DNA from: Helicobacter bilis ATCC 51630
Lineage (GTDB): Bacteria; Campylobacterota; Campylobacteria; Campylobacterales; Helicobacteraceae
Assembly: GCF_000686565.1 (NCBI RefSeq)
Contig: NZ_JMKW01000004.1
Span: 1 to 64,000 of the forward strand
Length of the DNA stretch: 64,000 nucleotides
Direction of reading: 5' to 3'
The notes under the pieces are model-generated. The model was not told where the DNA came from. It did no database searches and saw only the letters and a program-made list of their open reading frames with translations. Made by a program: the position numbers and the translations under genes. Numbering within the stretch: position 1 is the stretch's first letter; each line of letters starts with the position of its first letter. Positions 8,491 to 17,300 of the stretch are shown piece after piece.

Positions 8491-10836
8491 TTACTTTGCC
8501 TTTTCTTTCTTCTCTTTATCCTTTAGGCTCTCGTATTTTTCACCACTTAGATATTCTAAAGCTTTACGCACGACGGTTACAACCGTGTCGATGCCACCTG
8601 CAAGGCTAAATAGCCAATATCTATGATGATATAGCCATTCTAGCTCTTTGCCCCTTTTATCATCTTCGTTATTAATAGGTCGCACTAGAAGCTGTGCTAT
8701 GTCTAATTCTTGATGAAAAATATAGGATTGCAAGGCATCTGTGAAGTAGTCATGAAACACTCTTGAGTTAAAAATATCTTTAATCTCATCTATGGAATCT
8801 ATTAATTTATCCATTGTTTTATAGTTAAATTTTTCTAGCTCATTCTTGCGATTTAGCTCTTCTATCTCTTGTAAAAACTCAACTAATTCTAAGAATACAC
8901 TCTCAACTTTTTCTTGTTGTAACTCGCCATAATCAATCCAATTTTGACAAATCTCAATGGCTTTTTCCATATTCTTTTTTGCATGTGCTTTACTCGGGGC
9001 TTTAAGCTTTAGTGGCTTTTTCTTTACCTTTGGCACCAAAGCACAAGCTTCTTTAAAAGGCATTTCAATCGTCCCTCTTATCCTTGCTCCACCTTCAGTC
9101 GCATTAATCACTTCTATTTTATAAGGTGTATTTGCTATGTCTTTTTCATAGAAGTTTAAAAAGAGTTTCCACACTTCTGTGGTCTCTACTACACCACCAC
9201 CGCCATATTTTTCCACATAGATTTTATCTTTTTTGGGTTTAATCTCATTTTCACCATATACCGCACCTTTAGAGTGACTTGAGCCATCTTCACCAAAGGC
9301 TAAATCCTGCCCTATGATAATGCAGCGTTTAAACTGCGAATGCACGACTAATTCATATGCCATATTTGCCGCACTCATGCCAATGCCAAGATAGCCATAT
9401 TCATAGAAATTAAAAAGTGTTGTGTAGCCAAATGGGCGGAAGCTAAACTGCTTTGTGCCTTTTTGTATCGCATGTATAGTGTCCTCATGCACGATTGAAG
9501 TAAGGGAGAAAATCACATCTTCTTGTGCCTCCATAGGTGTATCTGTGTAGAATTTCGCACTCTCTTTCACTCTCTCTAAAGAGAACACAATATCTGGCTT
9601 TATACCATGCTTTGTAAGCACGGGAAAACTCGCATCAATGCAAAAAAGTGTCGCATAAGGAGCGATTTCTTTCAATGTATCAAGCTGCTTATAAAGGCTT
9701 GGTCCTGTGGAGACAATGATGGCTGTATCTCTGCCTTTAAGCTTACTATGGATTTCTACAAGGCTTGGGGCATAGAGTGAATATTTCATATTTTCAATAT
9801 GCTGCTTTATCCCAACGATAGCATCTTTTGTATCATTGCCTACACTTATTACACCATGCTCGATGGCGGCTACAAAGTCCTTATTTATCCTTAGAATCTC
9901 TTCGCTATATTTTTCATAATAGCCATTTGGTAGCAACAAATCATAGACTTTAGAATACACTTTAGAGAATTTATCCATATCAAAAAGGGAGTTAATCATA
10001 TTGAAATTACATTGTGGAGAATGAAGTAAAATCAGTCGATTGCTTAGAATCTCTTCACTAAAATCAATGAGATTTAGCACAATATAAATAATCTCTAATT
10101 CTGGCTCAATCACTACAATGCGTTTTAGAATCTCGCTGCCAAGCATCATGCGATATAAGATTCCATTCCCTAAACCATAGGCGTATAAATAGGGATAATA
10201 GCGATATATTTCATAGCTTTTTAGCACCTCTAGATTCTCTTGCAAGGGATCGCCTTTATAAAGCGGGATATTATTTTGCAATTCAACAATATTAAAGTTC
10301 GCACTATCATTTCCCATAAAGACTTCATATTGCGTATTTGTTTCTATTTTTAAGAGATTGTAGAAAAGAAGAGGATCGCGTATGCTTAATGCGTGCAGGT
10401 TTCTCTCATAAATGGAGTTTTCATTAATTTGTGTTTGTGCTTTTTGTGGCTCTGAATCTTGCATGATTGTGCTAAGTGGCTTACATACTGCTTCTTGTAA
10501 TTCAGTTTCTTTTATTTCACTTTTTTGTGATTTGCTTGCTTGTGATACGCCTTTTTGTGACTCAGTTGTTTTTAACTCGCTTGCTTGTATTTTGCTTGTT
10601 TTCAACTCATTTGTTTGTGATTTAGCTTTTTGTGTTTTAGCCGCTCTTAACTCACTTTTTTGTGATTTGTTTGTTTTTAACCCACCTTTTTTTGACTCGA
10701 TTGTTTTTATTTCGCTATTTTGTGCTTTGGTCGTTTTTAGCTCATTTGTCCGCACCTTAGCGTTTTGTGTTGTCTTGCTTTGCACTTCTTTTTTTGTGCT
10801 TTTTTGCGTGTCTTTTGTTTGCCCTTCTTTTGCCAT
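8491..10836 (-). CDS. Maf/DUF115 motility accessory protein with repeat-rich N-terminal extension
   Basis: Motility accessory factor family (DUF115, MptE-like fold), which in Campylobacter and Helicobacter is needed to transfer nonulosonic acids to flagellin. The conserved core starts near residue 145 (ERNLHALSIRDPLLFYNLL). The nucleotide-binding region contains GRDTAIIVSTGPSLYKQ (around 370-390), FCIDASFPVL, KPDIVFSLERV and GQDLAFGEDGSSHSKG (around 525). Residues 1-140 are unusual: a Lys/Thr/Gln/Ser-rich stretch of 10-12-residue imperfect repeats of the type SQKSELKTTE. The total of 781 residues is about 130-140 more than a bare core. The ATG at 10836 is 40 nt below a TATAAT (10877-10882, minus strand). 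No flagellin gene is adjacent. Confidence 0.88.
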   Translation of the reverse strand: MAKEGQTKDTQKSTKKEVQSKTTQNAKVRTNELKTTKAQNSEIKTIESKKGGLKTNKSQKSELRAAKTQKAKSQTNELKTSKIQASELKTTESQKGVSQASKSQKSEIKETELQEAVCKPLSTIMQDSEPQKAQTQINENSIYERNLHALSIRDPLLFYNLLKIETNTQYEVFMGNDSANFNIVELQNNIPLYKGDPLQENLEVLKSYEIYRYYPYLYAYGLGNGILYRMMLGSEILKRIVVIEPELEIIYIVLNLIDFSEEILSNRLILLHSPQCNFNMINSLFDMDKFSKVYSKVYDLLLPNGYYEKYSEEILRINKDFVAAIEHGVISVGNDTKDAIVGIKQHIENMKYSLYAPSLVEIHSKLKGRDTAIIVSTGPSLYKQLDTLKEIAPYATLFCIDASFPVLTKHGIKPDIVFSLERVKESAKFYTDTPMEAQEDVIFSLTSIVHEDTIHAIQKGTKQFSFRPFGYTTLFNFYEYGYLGIGMSAANMAYELVVHSQFKRCIIIGQDLAFGEDGSSHSKGAVYGENEIKPKKDKIYVEKYGGGGVVETTEVWKLFLNFYEKDIANTPYKIEVINATEGGARIRGTIEMPFKEACALVPKVKKKPLKLKAPSKAHAKKNMEKAIEICQNWIDYGELQQEKVESVFLELVEFLQEIEELNRKNELEKFNYKTMDKLIDSIDEIKDIFNSRVFHDYFTDALQSYIFHQELDIAQLLVRPINNEDDKRGKELEWLYHHRYWLFSLAGGIDTVVTVVRKALEYLSGEKYESLKDKEKKEKAK
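10490..10800 (-). repeat. Imperfect ~33-bp coding repeats in maf 5' end
   Basis: The 5' part of the maf gene is built from degenerate units of about 30-36 bp, seen on the plus strand as recurring TTTTTAACTC and TTTTTGTGATTTG blocks. They encode variants of (K)SQKSELKTTE/A. Units are in frame, so copy-number change would lengthen or shorten the extension without breaking the gene. Confidence 0.75.
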
Positions 10837-10876
10837 CTCTTCCTCATTGCATGATTTTATGATAAAACAAGATGAT

Positions 10877-10882
10877 ATTATA
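10877..10882 (-). promoter_or_regulatory. -10 box of maf
   Basis: TATAAT on the minus strand, about 40 nt upstream of the maf ATG at 10836, in an AT-rich gap. Confidence 0.45.
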
Positions 10883-11031
10883 ATATATTTTTGTAGATTA
10901 TCAAATATAGGCTTTTAATGATAGCTTATGCACTCTTATCCCATTTTGACTTTTTGTCGTTTCAAAGATGGAATCTAGTTTATATTTTATTCTTTAAGCA
11001 TATAGAATCTATATATTAGATTCTATAATCT

Positions 11032-12144
11032 CTACTCAAAATATCGCATAATCGTATAGCCACCATCTTTTAAATATTTATCCTTTTGCATCAGCTTTAA
11101 ATCGCTTTGCATCATATCAGCAACAAGCATTGATAAATCATATTTTGGACTCCAGCCTAGAATCTTTTGTGCCTTGCTTGGATCACCTAATAATAAATCC
11201 ACTTCAGTAGGTCTAAAATAGCGAGAATCAATCGCTACGACTTCCTTACCAATAGGCAGCTTATAATCACCACTACATTTTGCTACAATGCCCACTTCAT
11301 CTACACCACTACCCTTAAACTCAATATCTATGCCAAGTTCTTTAAAGCTTAATCTCACAAAATCTCTTACTTCTGTGGTAACACCTGTTGCGATAACAAA
11401 ATCTTGTGCCTTGTCTTGTTGCAAGATAAGATACATCGCCTCTACATAATCCTTTGCATGTCCCCAATCTCTTTTTGCAGAAAGATTCCCTAAATAGAGT
11501 TTATCTTGCAGTCCAAGTGCGATTTTACTCACACCGCGTGTGATTTTACGCGTTACAAATGTCTCACCGCGAATAGGACTTTCATGGTTAAATAAGATCC
11601 CATTACTAGCAAAAATATTATATGCCTCCCTATAATTGATCGTAATCCAATAAGCATAGAGTTTCGCACAGGCATAAGGTGAGCGTGGATAAAATGGCGT
11701 ATTTTCATTTTGTGGGACTGCTTGGACTAAGCCATACAGCTCACTTGTAGAAGCTTGATAAATCTTTGTTTTATTTTCCATGCCTAAGATTCTAATCGCC
11801 TCTAAAAGTCTAAGCGTGCCTATACCATCGGCATTTGCGGTATATTCTGGCGTCTCAAAACTAACAGCTACATGACTCATTGCGGCAAGATTATACACCT
11901 CATCTGGCTTTACAAGCTGCATAATGCGTATAAGATTTGTAGAATCTGTCAAATCCCCATAATGCAGGTGAAATCTCACATTTTCTGCGTGAATATCTTG
12001 ATATATGTGATCGATTCTATCGGTGTTAAAAAGCGAACTTCTACGCTTTATGCCATGCACTTCATAGCCTTTATTGAGCAAAAACTCTGCTAAATATGCC
12101 CCATCTTGCCCCGTTATCCCTGTGATTAATGCGACTTTTGCCAT
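11032..12144 (-). CDS. gmd: GDP-mannose 4,6-dehydratase
   Basis: Short-chain dehydrogenase fold enzyme that converts GDP-mannose to GDP-4-keto-6-deoxymannose, the first step to GDP-fucose or GDP-rhamnose/perosamine-type sugars for LPS or flagellar glycans. NADP-binding [12 protein letters not shown] (9-20), the catalytic region TSELYG near 128, [10 protein letters not shown] (YxxxK) near 152 and the substrate region [18 protein letters not shown] near 185. The 370 residues are normal. The next pathway enzyme (fcl/wcaG in H. pylori) is not in the window. The start ATG lies 31 nt below TATAAT at 12176-12181 (minus strand). Confidence 0.96.
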   Translation of the reverse strand: MAKVALITGITGQDGAYLAEFLLNKGYEVHGIKRRSSLFNTDRIDHIYQDIHAENVRFHLHYGDLTDSTNLIRIMQLVKPDEVYNLAAMSHVAVSFETPEYTANADGIGTLRLLEAIRILGMENKTKIYQASTSELYGLVQAVPQNENTPFYPRSPYACAKLYAYWITINYREAYNIFASNGILFNHESPIRGETFVTRKITRGVSKIALGLQDKLYLGNLSAKRDWGHAKDYVEAMYLILQQDKAQDFVIATGVTTEVRDFVRLSFKELGIDIEFKGSGVDEVGIVAKCSGDYKLPIGKEVVAIDSRYFRPTEVDLLLGDPSKAQKILGWSPKYDLSMLVADMMQSDLKLMQKDKYLKDGGYTIMRYFE

Positions 12145-12175
12145 ATAGATTCCTTTAACTTTGAATAAAGCCTTG

Positions 12176-12181
12176 ATTATA
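12176..12181 (-). promoter_or_regulatory. -10 box of gmd
   Basis: TATAAT on the minus strand 31 nt upstream of the gmd ATG. Confidence 0.5.
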
Positions 12182-12285
12182 TCGTAAAAAGATTGTGTTA
12201 ATGGCTATTTAAACGATTTCATCTAAAAGTCCATATAAAACTTTATTAAGATTCGCACTTTGCGTATAAACTCATACCTTTAAAA

Positions 12286-12576
12286 CTACATGCCAAAAAA
12301 TGCAAGAGGCTGACACTCTACTGCGAATACACGCACATCTTTAAACTCTTCTTTAATAAGACTTGCAAGCATACCCGCAGCAGTGTCGTTTAAGTAAAGT
12401 TTAATAATAGCATAGTTTTGCCGCCCACTTACTTGCTCTTCATCGCTTAAAAGCATATTTTTTGCTGCATACTTCTTTGCCTCAATGAAAAAGAAATCAT
12501 CATAGCCATTTGCAAGTAGCAAATCAATAACATTATCCTTTATCTCAAAACGCATATAAACATCAAGCACTATCAT
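12286..12576 (-). CDS. DUF3240-like small protein
   Basis: A 96-residue protein with alternating beta/alpha pattern, resembling DUF3240, a PII-like ferredoxin fold found next to heavy-metal RND systems in other proteobacteria. Features: hydrophobic strands MIVLDVYMRFEI, the helix VIDLLLANGYDDFFFIEAKKYA, and the C-terminal strand VRVFAVECQPLAFFG. No transport gene is adjacent, although an orphan RND adaptor lies at 38479-39219. There is no signal peptide, so it is probably cytoplasmic. Family assignment is from pattern memory and is moderate. Confidence 0.65.
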   Translation of the reverse strand: MIVLDVYMRFEIKDNVIDLLLANGYDDFFFIEAKKYAAKNMLLSDEEQVSGRQNYAIIKLYLNDTAAGMLASLIKEEFKDVRVFAVECQPLAFFGM

Positions 12577-12776
12577 TTTATTTTCCTTTTATTGTAGTCG
12601 TATCGTATTTTAACAAGATTCTAACATTTTAGAATCTGTACTTTTTACAAATCTGCTACAAAAAAAGTTTGTATAAAAGCTAACAACCCACAATCGTAAT
12701 TTTCAGATTGCAACTTCTTGCCTTATCTTCGCCAAAAAAAGACTGGGCTTTATCTTTCAAATCGTTCCCAAAAACT

Positions 12777-14246
12777 CTATTCCTTCATAGAAGCGATCTG
12801 TTCTTTTGTGATAAGCGAGATATTTGCTTCTTTATTATATTTGGATTCTTTAGTGTCAGCCAAAATGCGTTGCAAGGCGGTTTTATCCAATCCTGTTGTA
12901 TCGATATAAATACCCTCAAACTTCTCTTTATTTACTGCGACAAAAAATTGTGAATCTTTTTTAGCAATCACGACATTATGATTTTTACTTTGACTCATAA
13001 TGTCAATTTTTACATTGACTTCTACTTTTGGCTGATTTGTTAAAATAAGAAACTTTTTGACATAGTTTTTTTGATGGCTTGTATAGTATTTATACATAGC
13101 CTGTTCATTTGCTGCAGTGATTTTTCCTTTATCAAGCTTTTTAATCGTTTGTCCTAAGAATGTCATCATGCAATAAGGCTCATTAATGTCATGCTTGAAA
13201 AACACATTGCGTATAGAGACTGACTTCATGCCAAGTTCCCATATTTGATTATCAAGCTGTGTGGCGGTAACATTCAATGCTTCTTCTGTTTTTTCTCTTA
13301 GCATATTAATAGTTTTTCTAAACACGGCTTCAAATATCTTTAGATTTTTTTCTGCAAAACTTTTGCATAGCCCTTCTAGATTCTCATGTGCTTTTGTAAG
13401 CGTTTTTGTCTCTTCATGTGCTTTATCGGAGTTTGCCCTCATTCTTGCGATTTTTTCTTTTATCTCGTTTTCATCGCCCTTTTTTGCTTCAAGTCGTTTA
13501 TAAAGGATTTTTAGGTCATGTGCGGTTGTGCGGATTTTATTTTGAAGTTGCATAATGCGTTCTTTTATGCCATTTGCAGCACGCACCGCCCCTTTATAAT
13601 TAAACTGATATTCAAGAAATGCTTCTTCAAAGATTCTCTCTGGATTAAGCTCATTTTTTGTAAAAAAGTTATGGGAATATTCAAGTGTGCCAAGCCTTGA
13701 GTGATACTCTGCAAACATATCAATATTGAGTTTTCTATCTGAAAAGATAAGGTGATCTAATGCCTTATTTAAGAATCTTTTGCTAATTGAGAAATTAATG
13801 AGTGGCGTTAGCGTTGATAAATCAAGCTCTTTTAAAAACTCTACACTTCTAAGCTCTGTCCCAAAAAATTCCTTGATACAATCTTGCACACTGCGATTGA
13901 TTTCAATCTCTGTTAATTTCAAATAGTTTGTTTGTGCGAAAATCTTTTGCACTTCTTTTGCGCGCAATTCAGATTCTTTATTTTGCAACTCTTCATCAGT
14001 ATTACTTTTCCAAAAGTCTATCTCTCTAATAAGCGCATCAGGCGGAAAAGATTGATATTTTGAAGCACGCGCATCGGTTACTTGAATGCCACCATCATTT
14101 GTTCTAAATTCCACATACATACCAACGGCTGGACGATTTCTGCCATCATGCCAACTATCTTTTTTTAGCTCAAAAATCTTTTTTGAAGCATTCATAATGA
14201 CGCCTGAACCAGTCGTAGCGGTATAGCGCGTTATTTTTCCGTGCAT
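12777..14246 (-). CDS. Hypothetical protein: N-terminal cold-shock-like OB fold plus coiled coil
   Basis: I do not recognise a named function. Residues 1-75 look like a cold-shock/OB-type nucleic-acid-binding domain (starting MHGKITRYTATTGSGVIM, then VGMYVEFRTNDGGIQVTDA). Residues 75-230 are helical. Residues about 240-330 form a strong coiled coil (KRLEAKKGDENEIKEKIARM, then HEETKTLTKAHENLEGL). The C-terminal third is mixed alpha/beta. There is no membrane segment. The ATG at 14246 is 5 nt after AAGGAG. A TTG one codon upstream is only 2 nt from it and less likely. It is divergent from ftsK. The combination suggests an RNA- or DNA-binding scaffold in the cytoplasm, which is inference only. 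Confidence 0.7.
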   Translation of the reverse strand: MHGKITRYTATTGSGVIMNASKKIFELKKDSWHDGRNRPAVGMYVEFRTNDGGIQVTDARASKYQSFPPDALIREIDFWKSNTDEELQNKESELRAKEVQKIFAQTNYLKLTEIEINRSVQDCIKEFFGTELRSVEFLKELDLSTLTPLINFSISKRFLNKALDHLIFSDRKLNIDMFAEYHSRLGTLEYSHNFFTKNELNPERIFEEAFLEYQFNYKGAVRAANGIKERIMQLQNKIRTTAHDLKILYKRLEAKKGDENEIKEKIARMRANSDKAHEETKTLTKAHENLEGLCKSFAEKNLKIFEAVFRKTINMLREKTEEALNVTATQLDNQIWELGMKSVSIRNVFFKHDINEPYCMMTFLGQTIKKLDKGKITAANEQAMYKYYTSHQKNYVKKFLILTNQPKVEVNVKIDIMSQSKNHNVVIAKKDSQFFVAVNKEKFEGIYIDTTGLDKTALQRILADTKESKYNKEANISLITKEQIASMKE

Positions 14247-14298
14247 CAAAACTCCTTATCAATCTAAAAATCGTAAATCATTTAAGACAAAAAATTGC

Positions 14299-14304
14299 TA
14301 TAAT
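14299..14304 (+). promoter_or_regulatory. Extended -10 promoter of ftsK
   Basis: TTGCTATAATTTT contains TGCTATAAT. The expected transcription start is near 14311, leaving a short leader before the AAGGA at 14332-14336 that precedes the coding region. Confidence 0.6.
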
Positions 14305-14324
14305 TTTAACAGAAAAATTACATT

Positions 14325-17300
14325 TTGCAACAAGGATTTATCATAAAAAAAATCTATATATTCGTTTTCATTAGCTGTTGTGTGTTGTATTTATGGTTGG
14401 CAACTATCTTTGGTTATACCCCGCCTGATGCGGCTTTGAGTGGAGCTGCAGTGTCAAATAGTTTCTTTAAAATAGGTGGCTTTGGCAATAGTTTTGCAAA
14501 CTTTAATCGCGGTATGTTTGGTTATCTTGCTTACATTTATTTGCCTTTGCTTTTATTGCCTATTTATAGATTCCATGATGATACAAGCTATTCTTTTCGC
14601 AAGATTCAGTTAAGCTTTGCATATTTACTGCTTTTTATCGGGCTATTACTCTTGCAATCGCTTGTATTTCACAGCGGTCAGTTTGGCAACTATTTGCAAG
14701 AGGTGCTTACACCTTATATTGGTCTATTTGGGGTTGCGATACTTACATTTATTTGTATTAGCACTGCATTACTACTTATTGCTGAACGCACAGCGACTTT
14801 TATTTTAGGCTATCTTGGCGGAAGTTTGCAAATGGCTTATTCTGCCACAAGTAATTTTGCAAAAAGAGCGTTTCAGCAACTCAAATCAAAATATACTGAT
14901 TTTAAATTAGATTCTATACAAAGGGAAAAGAGAAAGATAGTCAATCAAGAGTTAAGTGAGAAGGCCACGACGACAAAAAGTAAATATATAGATCGTGAGC
15001 CATTACTTGAGACTGCCCTTGATGAATATCCACGCACAAATACCAACAATGGTTACACAGATACAAACATGCAAAATCTAGCAAGAAATGAGAATCTAGT
15101 ACACAACAAAGATATGCAATCTAGCAACACACAAACAACAAACAAACAAGAAGCACCACAAGATTCTAAAGAATTTAGTATTCAAGTAAAACCTAGCAAT
15201 AACATAAATACGACACAAACACTCTCATATCAGCAATACGATGATAGCAATATCTCACCTATCACACACACACCACGCACACAAATGAAAAATAATGATG
15301 AAGAACTTCTAAGGCGATTCCAAAAAGCAAATCTCTATCCAAAGCAAAAGGACCAACAGACATTTCATACAGACTCTCCAATGACTTTTAGACTAAAACA
15401 AGAAATGGGTGAAGCAAATCCGCTTGAAAGCTTTGCAAAGACACAGCAGCCAAAAATACTACCTACAATAGATGACTGGCAAACCACAGATATGCCACCA
15501 CGAGAAGTAAAGACTACAAATCTAATCAAACCAAAAGCACAAGGAAGAGAGCAGCCAAAAACAGAGACTTTTAGCGTAAAAGAGGGTATTACAACACAAG
15601 ATAATGCAACACCTACTACACCAAAAATCTTAGAAACTTTTAAGGAAGATAGCACAGCCCAAATACAGCCAAAAACCATCACGCAAGAATCCCCTACTAT
15701 ACGCATAAAAGAGTCAGAAATAAAAGATAGCACCAATACTCATTTAAACACGCCAAAGTTAGAAATAAATCCAAATCAACAGCACACCGAGCAAAAAAAA
15801 ACGATAAAAATCCAAGCGATTAACACACCAAAAATAGAGCAAATGCCAGCACAAGCAAACTACAAAACACTTGATATGAGCTTTACACAGAAAGAATACA
15901 AAACTACAAATCCTAGTATTAATGAAAGCACAATAACGCTAAGTCAGCCTAATAGCACAGACTTTAACCAAACTACACAAGAGACTACAAATTTTAATCA
16001 AACACAAATTACAGAATCTAATCTCAATGTAGCACAGACTTTAGAGTCGCAACATATAGATTACACTTCACAGCAATATGATTTAAACACACAGACTCTA
16101 CAACAAAACACATTAGATTCACAACCAAGTGAGCTAGTTTTACAACAAGATATACCAGAAACAAATAATCTACAAGATAGCCCTTTTATAACACCTTTAG
16201 AATCTACCCAAAACAATATAGACTATACAGAAACTACCACGATAATAATCCCGCCTTTGCTAGATTCCAATGAAGATTCTAGAAATGATTTTAGAGAGGA
16301 ATTTCGGGGGGATTTTAATACACAAGATTTAATTATACAAGATTCTATAAGCAAAGATTCTAATATAAATAACTCACAGGATTCTATAATTATAGAATCT
16401 ATCCCGCAAGAATCCACACATTCACTAGATTCTACAGAATCTAATCATACTTTACAAGATGATATAAGAGAAGAGATAAAAGAAATTTTTATTGAGCCAT
16501 TAGAGTCGCTTGAAGCACACACACAAAGCATCTCGCAATCTAGCCAAATAGATTCTAAACAGACTGATTTTATATCAACAGAATCTAATATGCTAAACTC
16601 CAACAAATTAGACACTATTCACATAGATTCTATACCAACAGAATCCAATGTATCAAACCTTAATCAAATAGAATCTAGCTATACAGATTCCATAGATTTG
16701 CTTAAGACAAACTCTAGCGTAGAATCTAAACAGGCAGAATCTATCCCACAAGATTCCATATTAATAGAAACTACTCAAATAGAATCTAATATCCAAACAC
16801 AGCATACACAGGATTTTGAGATAAAAGAGATTACACAAGAGAATACAGAACATGTAGAAAATATAGAATCTAGCATTACAGATTCTAATCTCACAAAAGA
16901 GCTAAAAAATAAAGATTATTTACAACAAAGCACTATGCAGGATTTAGAGCAAAATCACACAGGCAGCAAAATCGCACAGGAAATAACACCAACACAACAA
17001 AACATTACAATCAATACATACACACCACAAATGACACATTCACATTTTCCAACACACACAAACCCGACAAATTACTTCACAGGTATGCCAACGCACTCTC
17101 AAGCACAACCTATGAATTATATCTTTGATAGCACGACACATACACAAACAAGCACAATAAAGCCAAATGTAGAATCTAGCACAATAGAATCTAATAACCA
17201 ACAATTTCATAACACAGAATCTAATCCTGCACAACCAAATAACACACAATCTAACGAAATAGAAAACAACACAACACAACACAATCTAGCACAATCAAAT

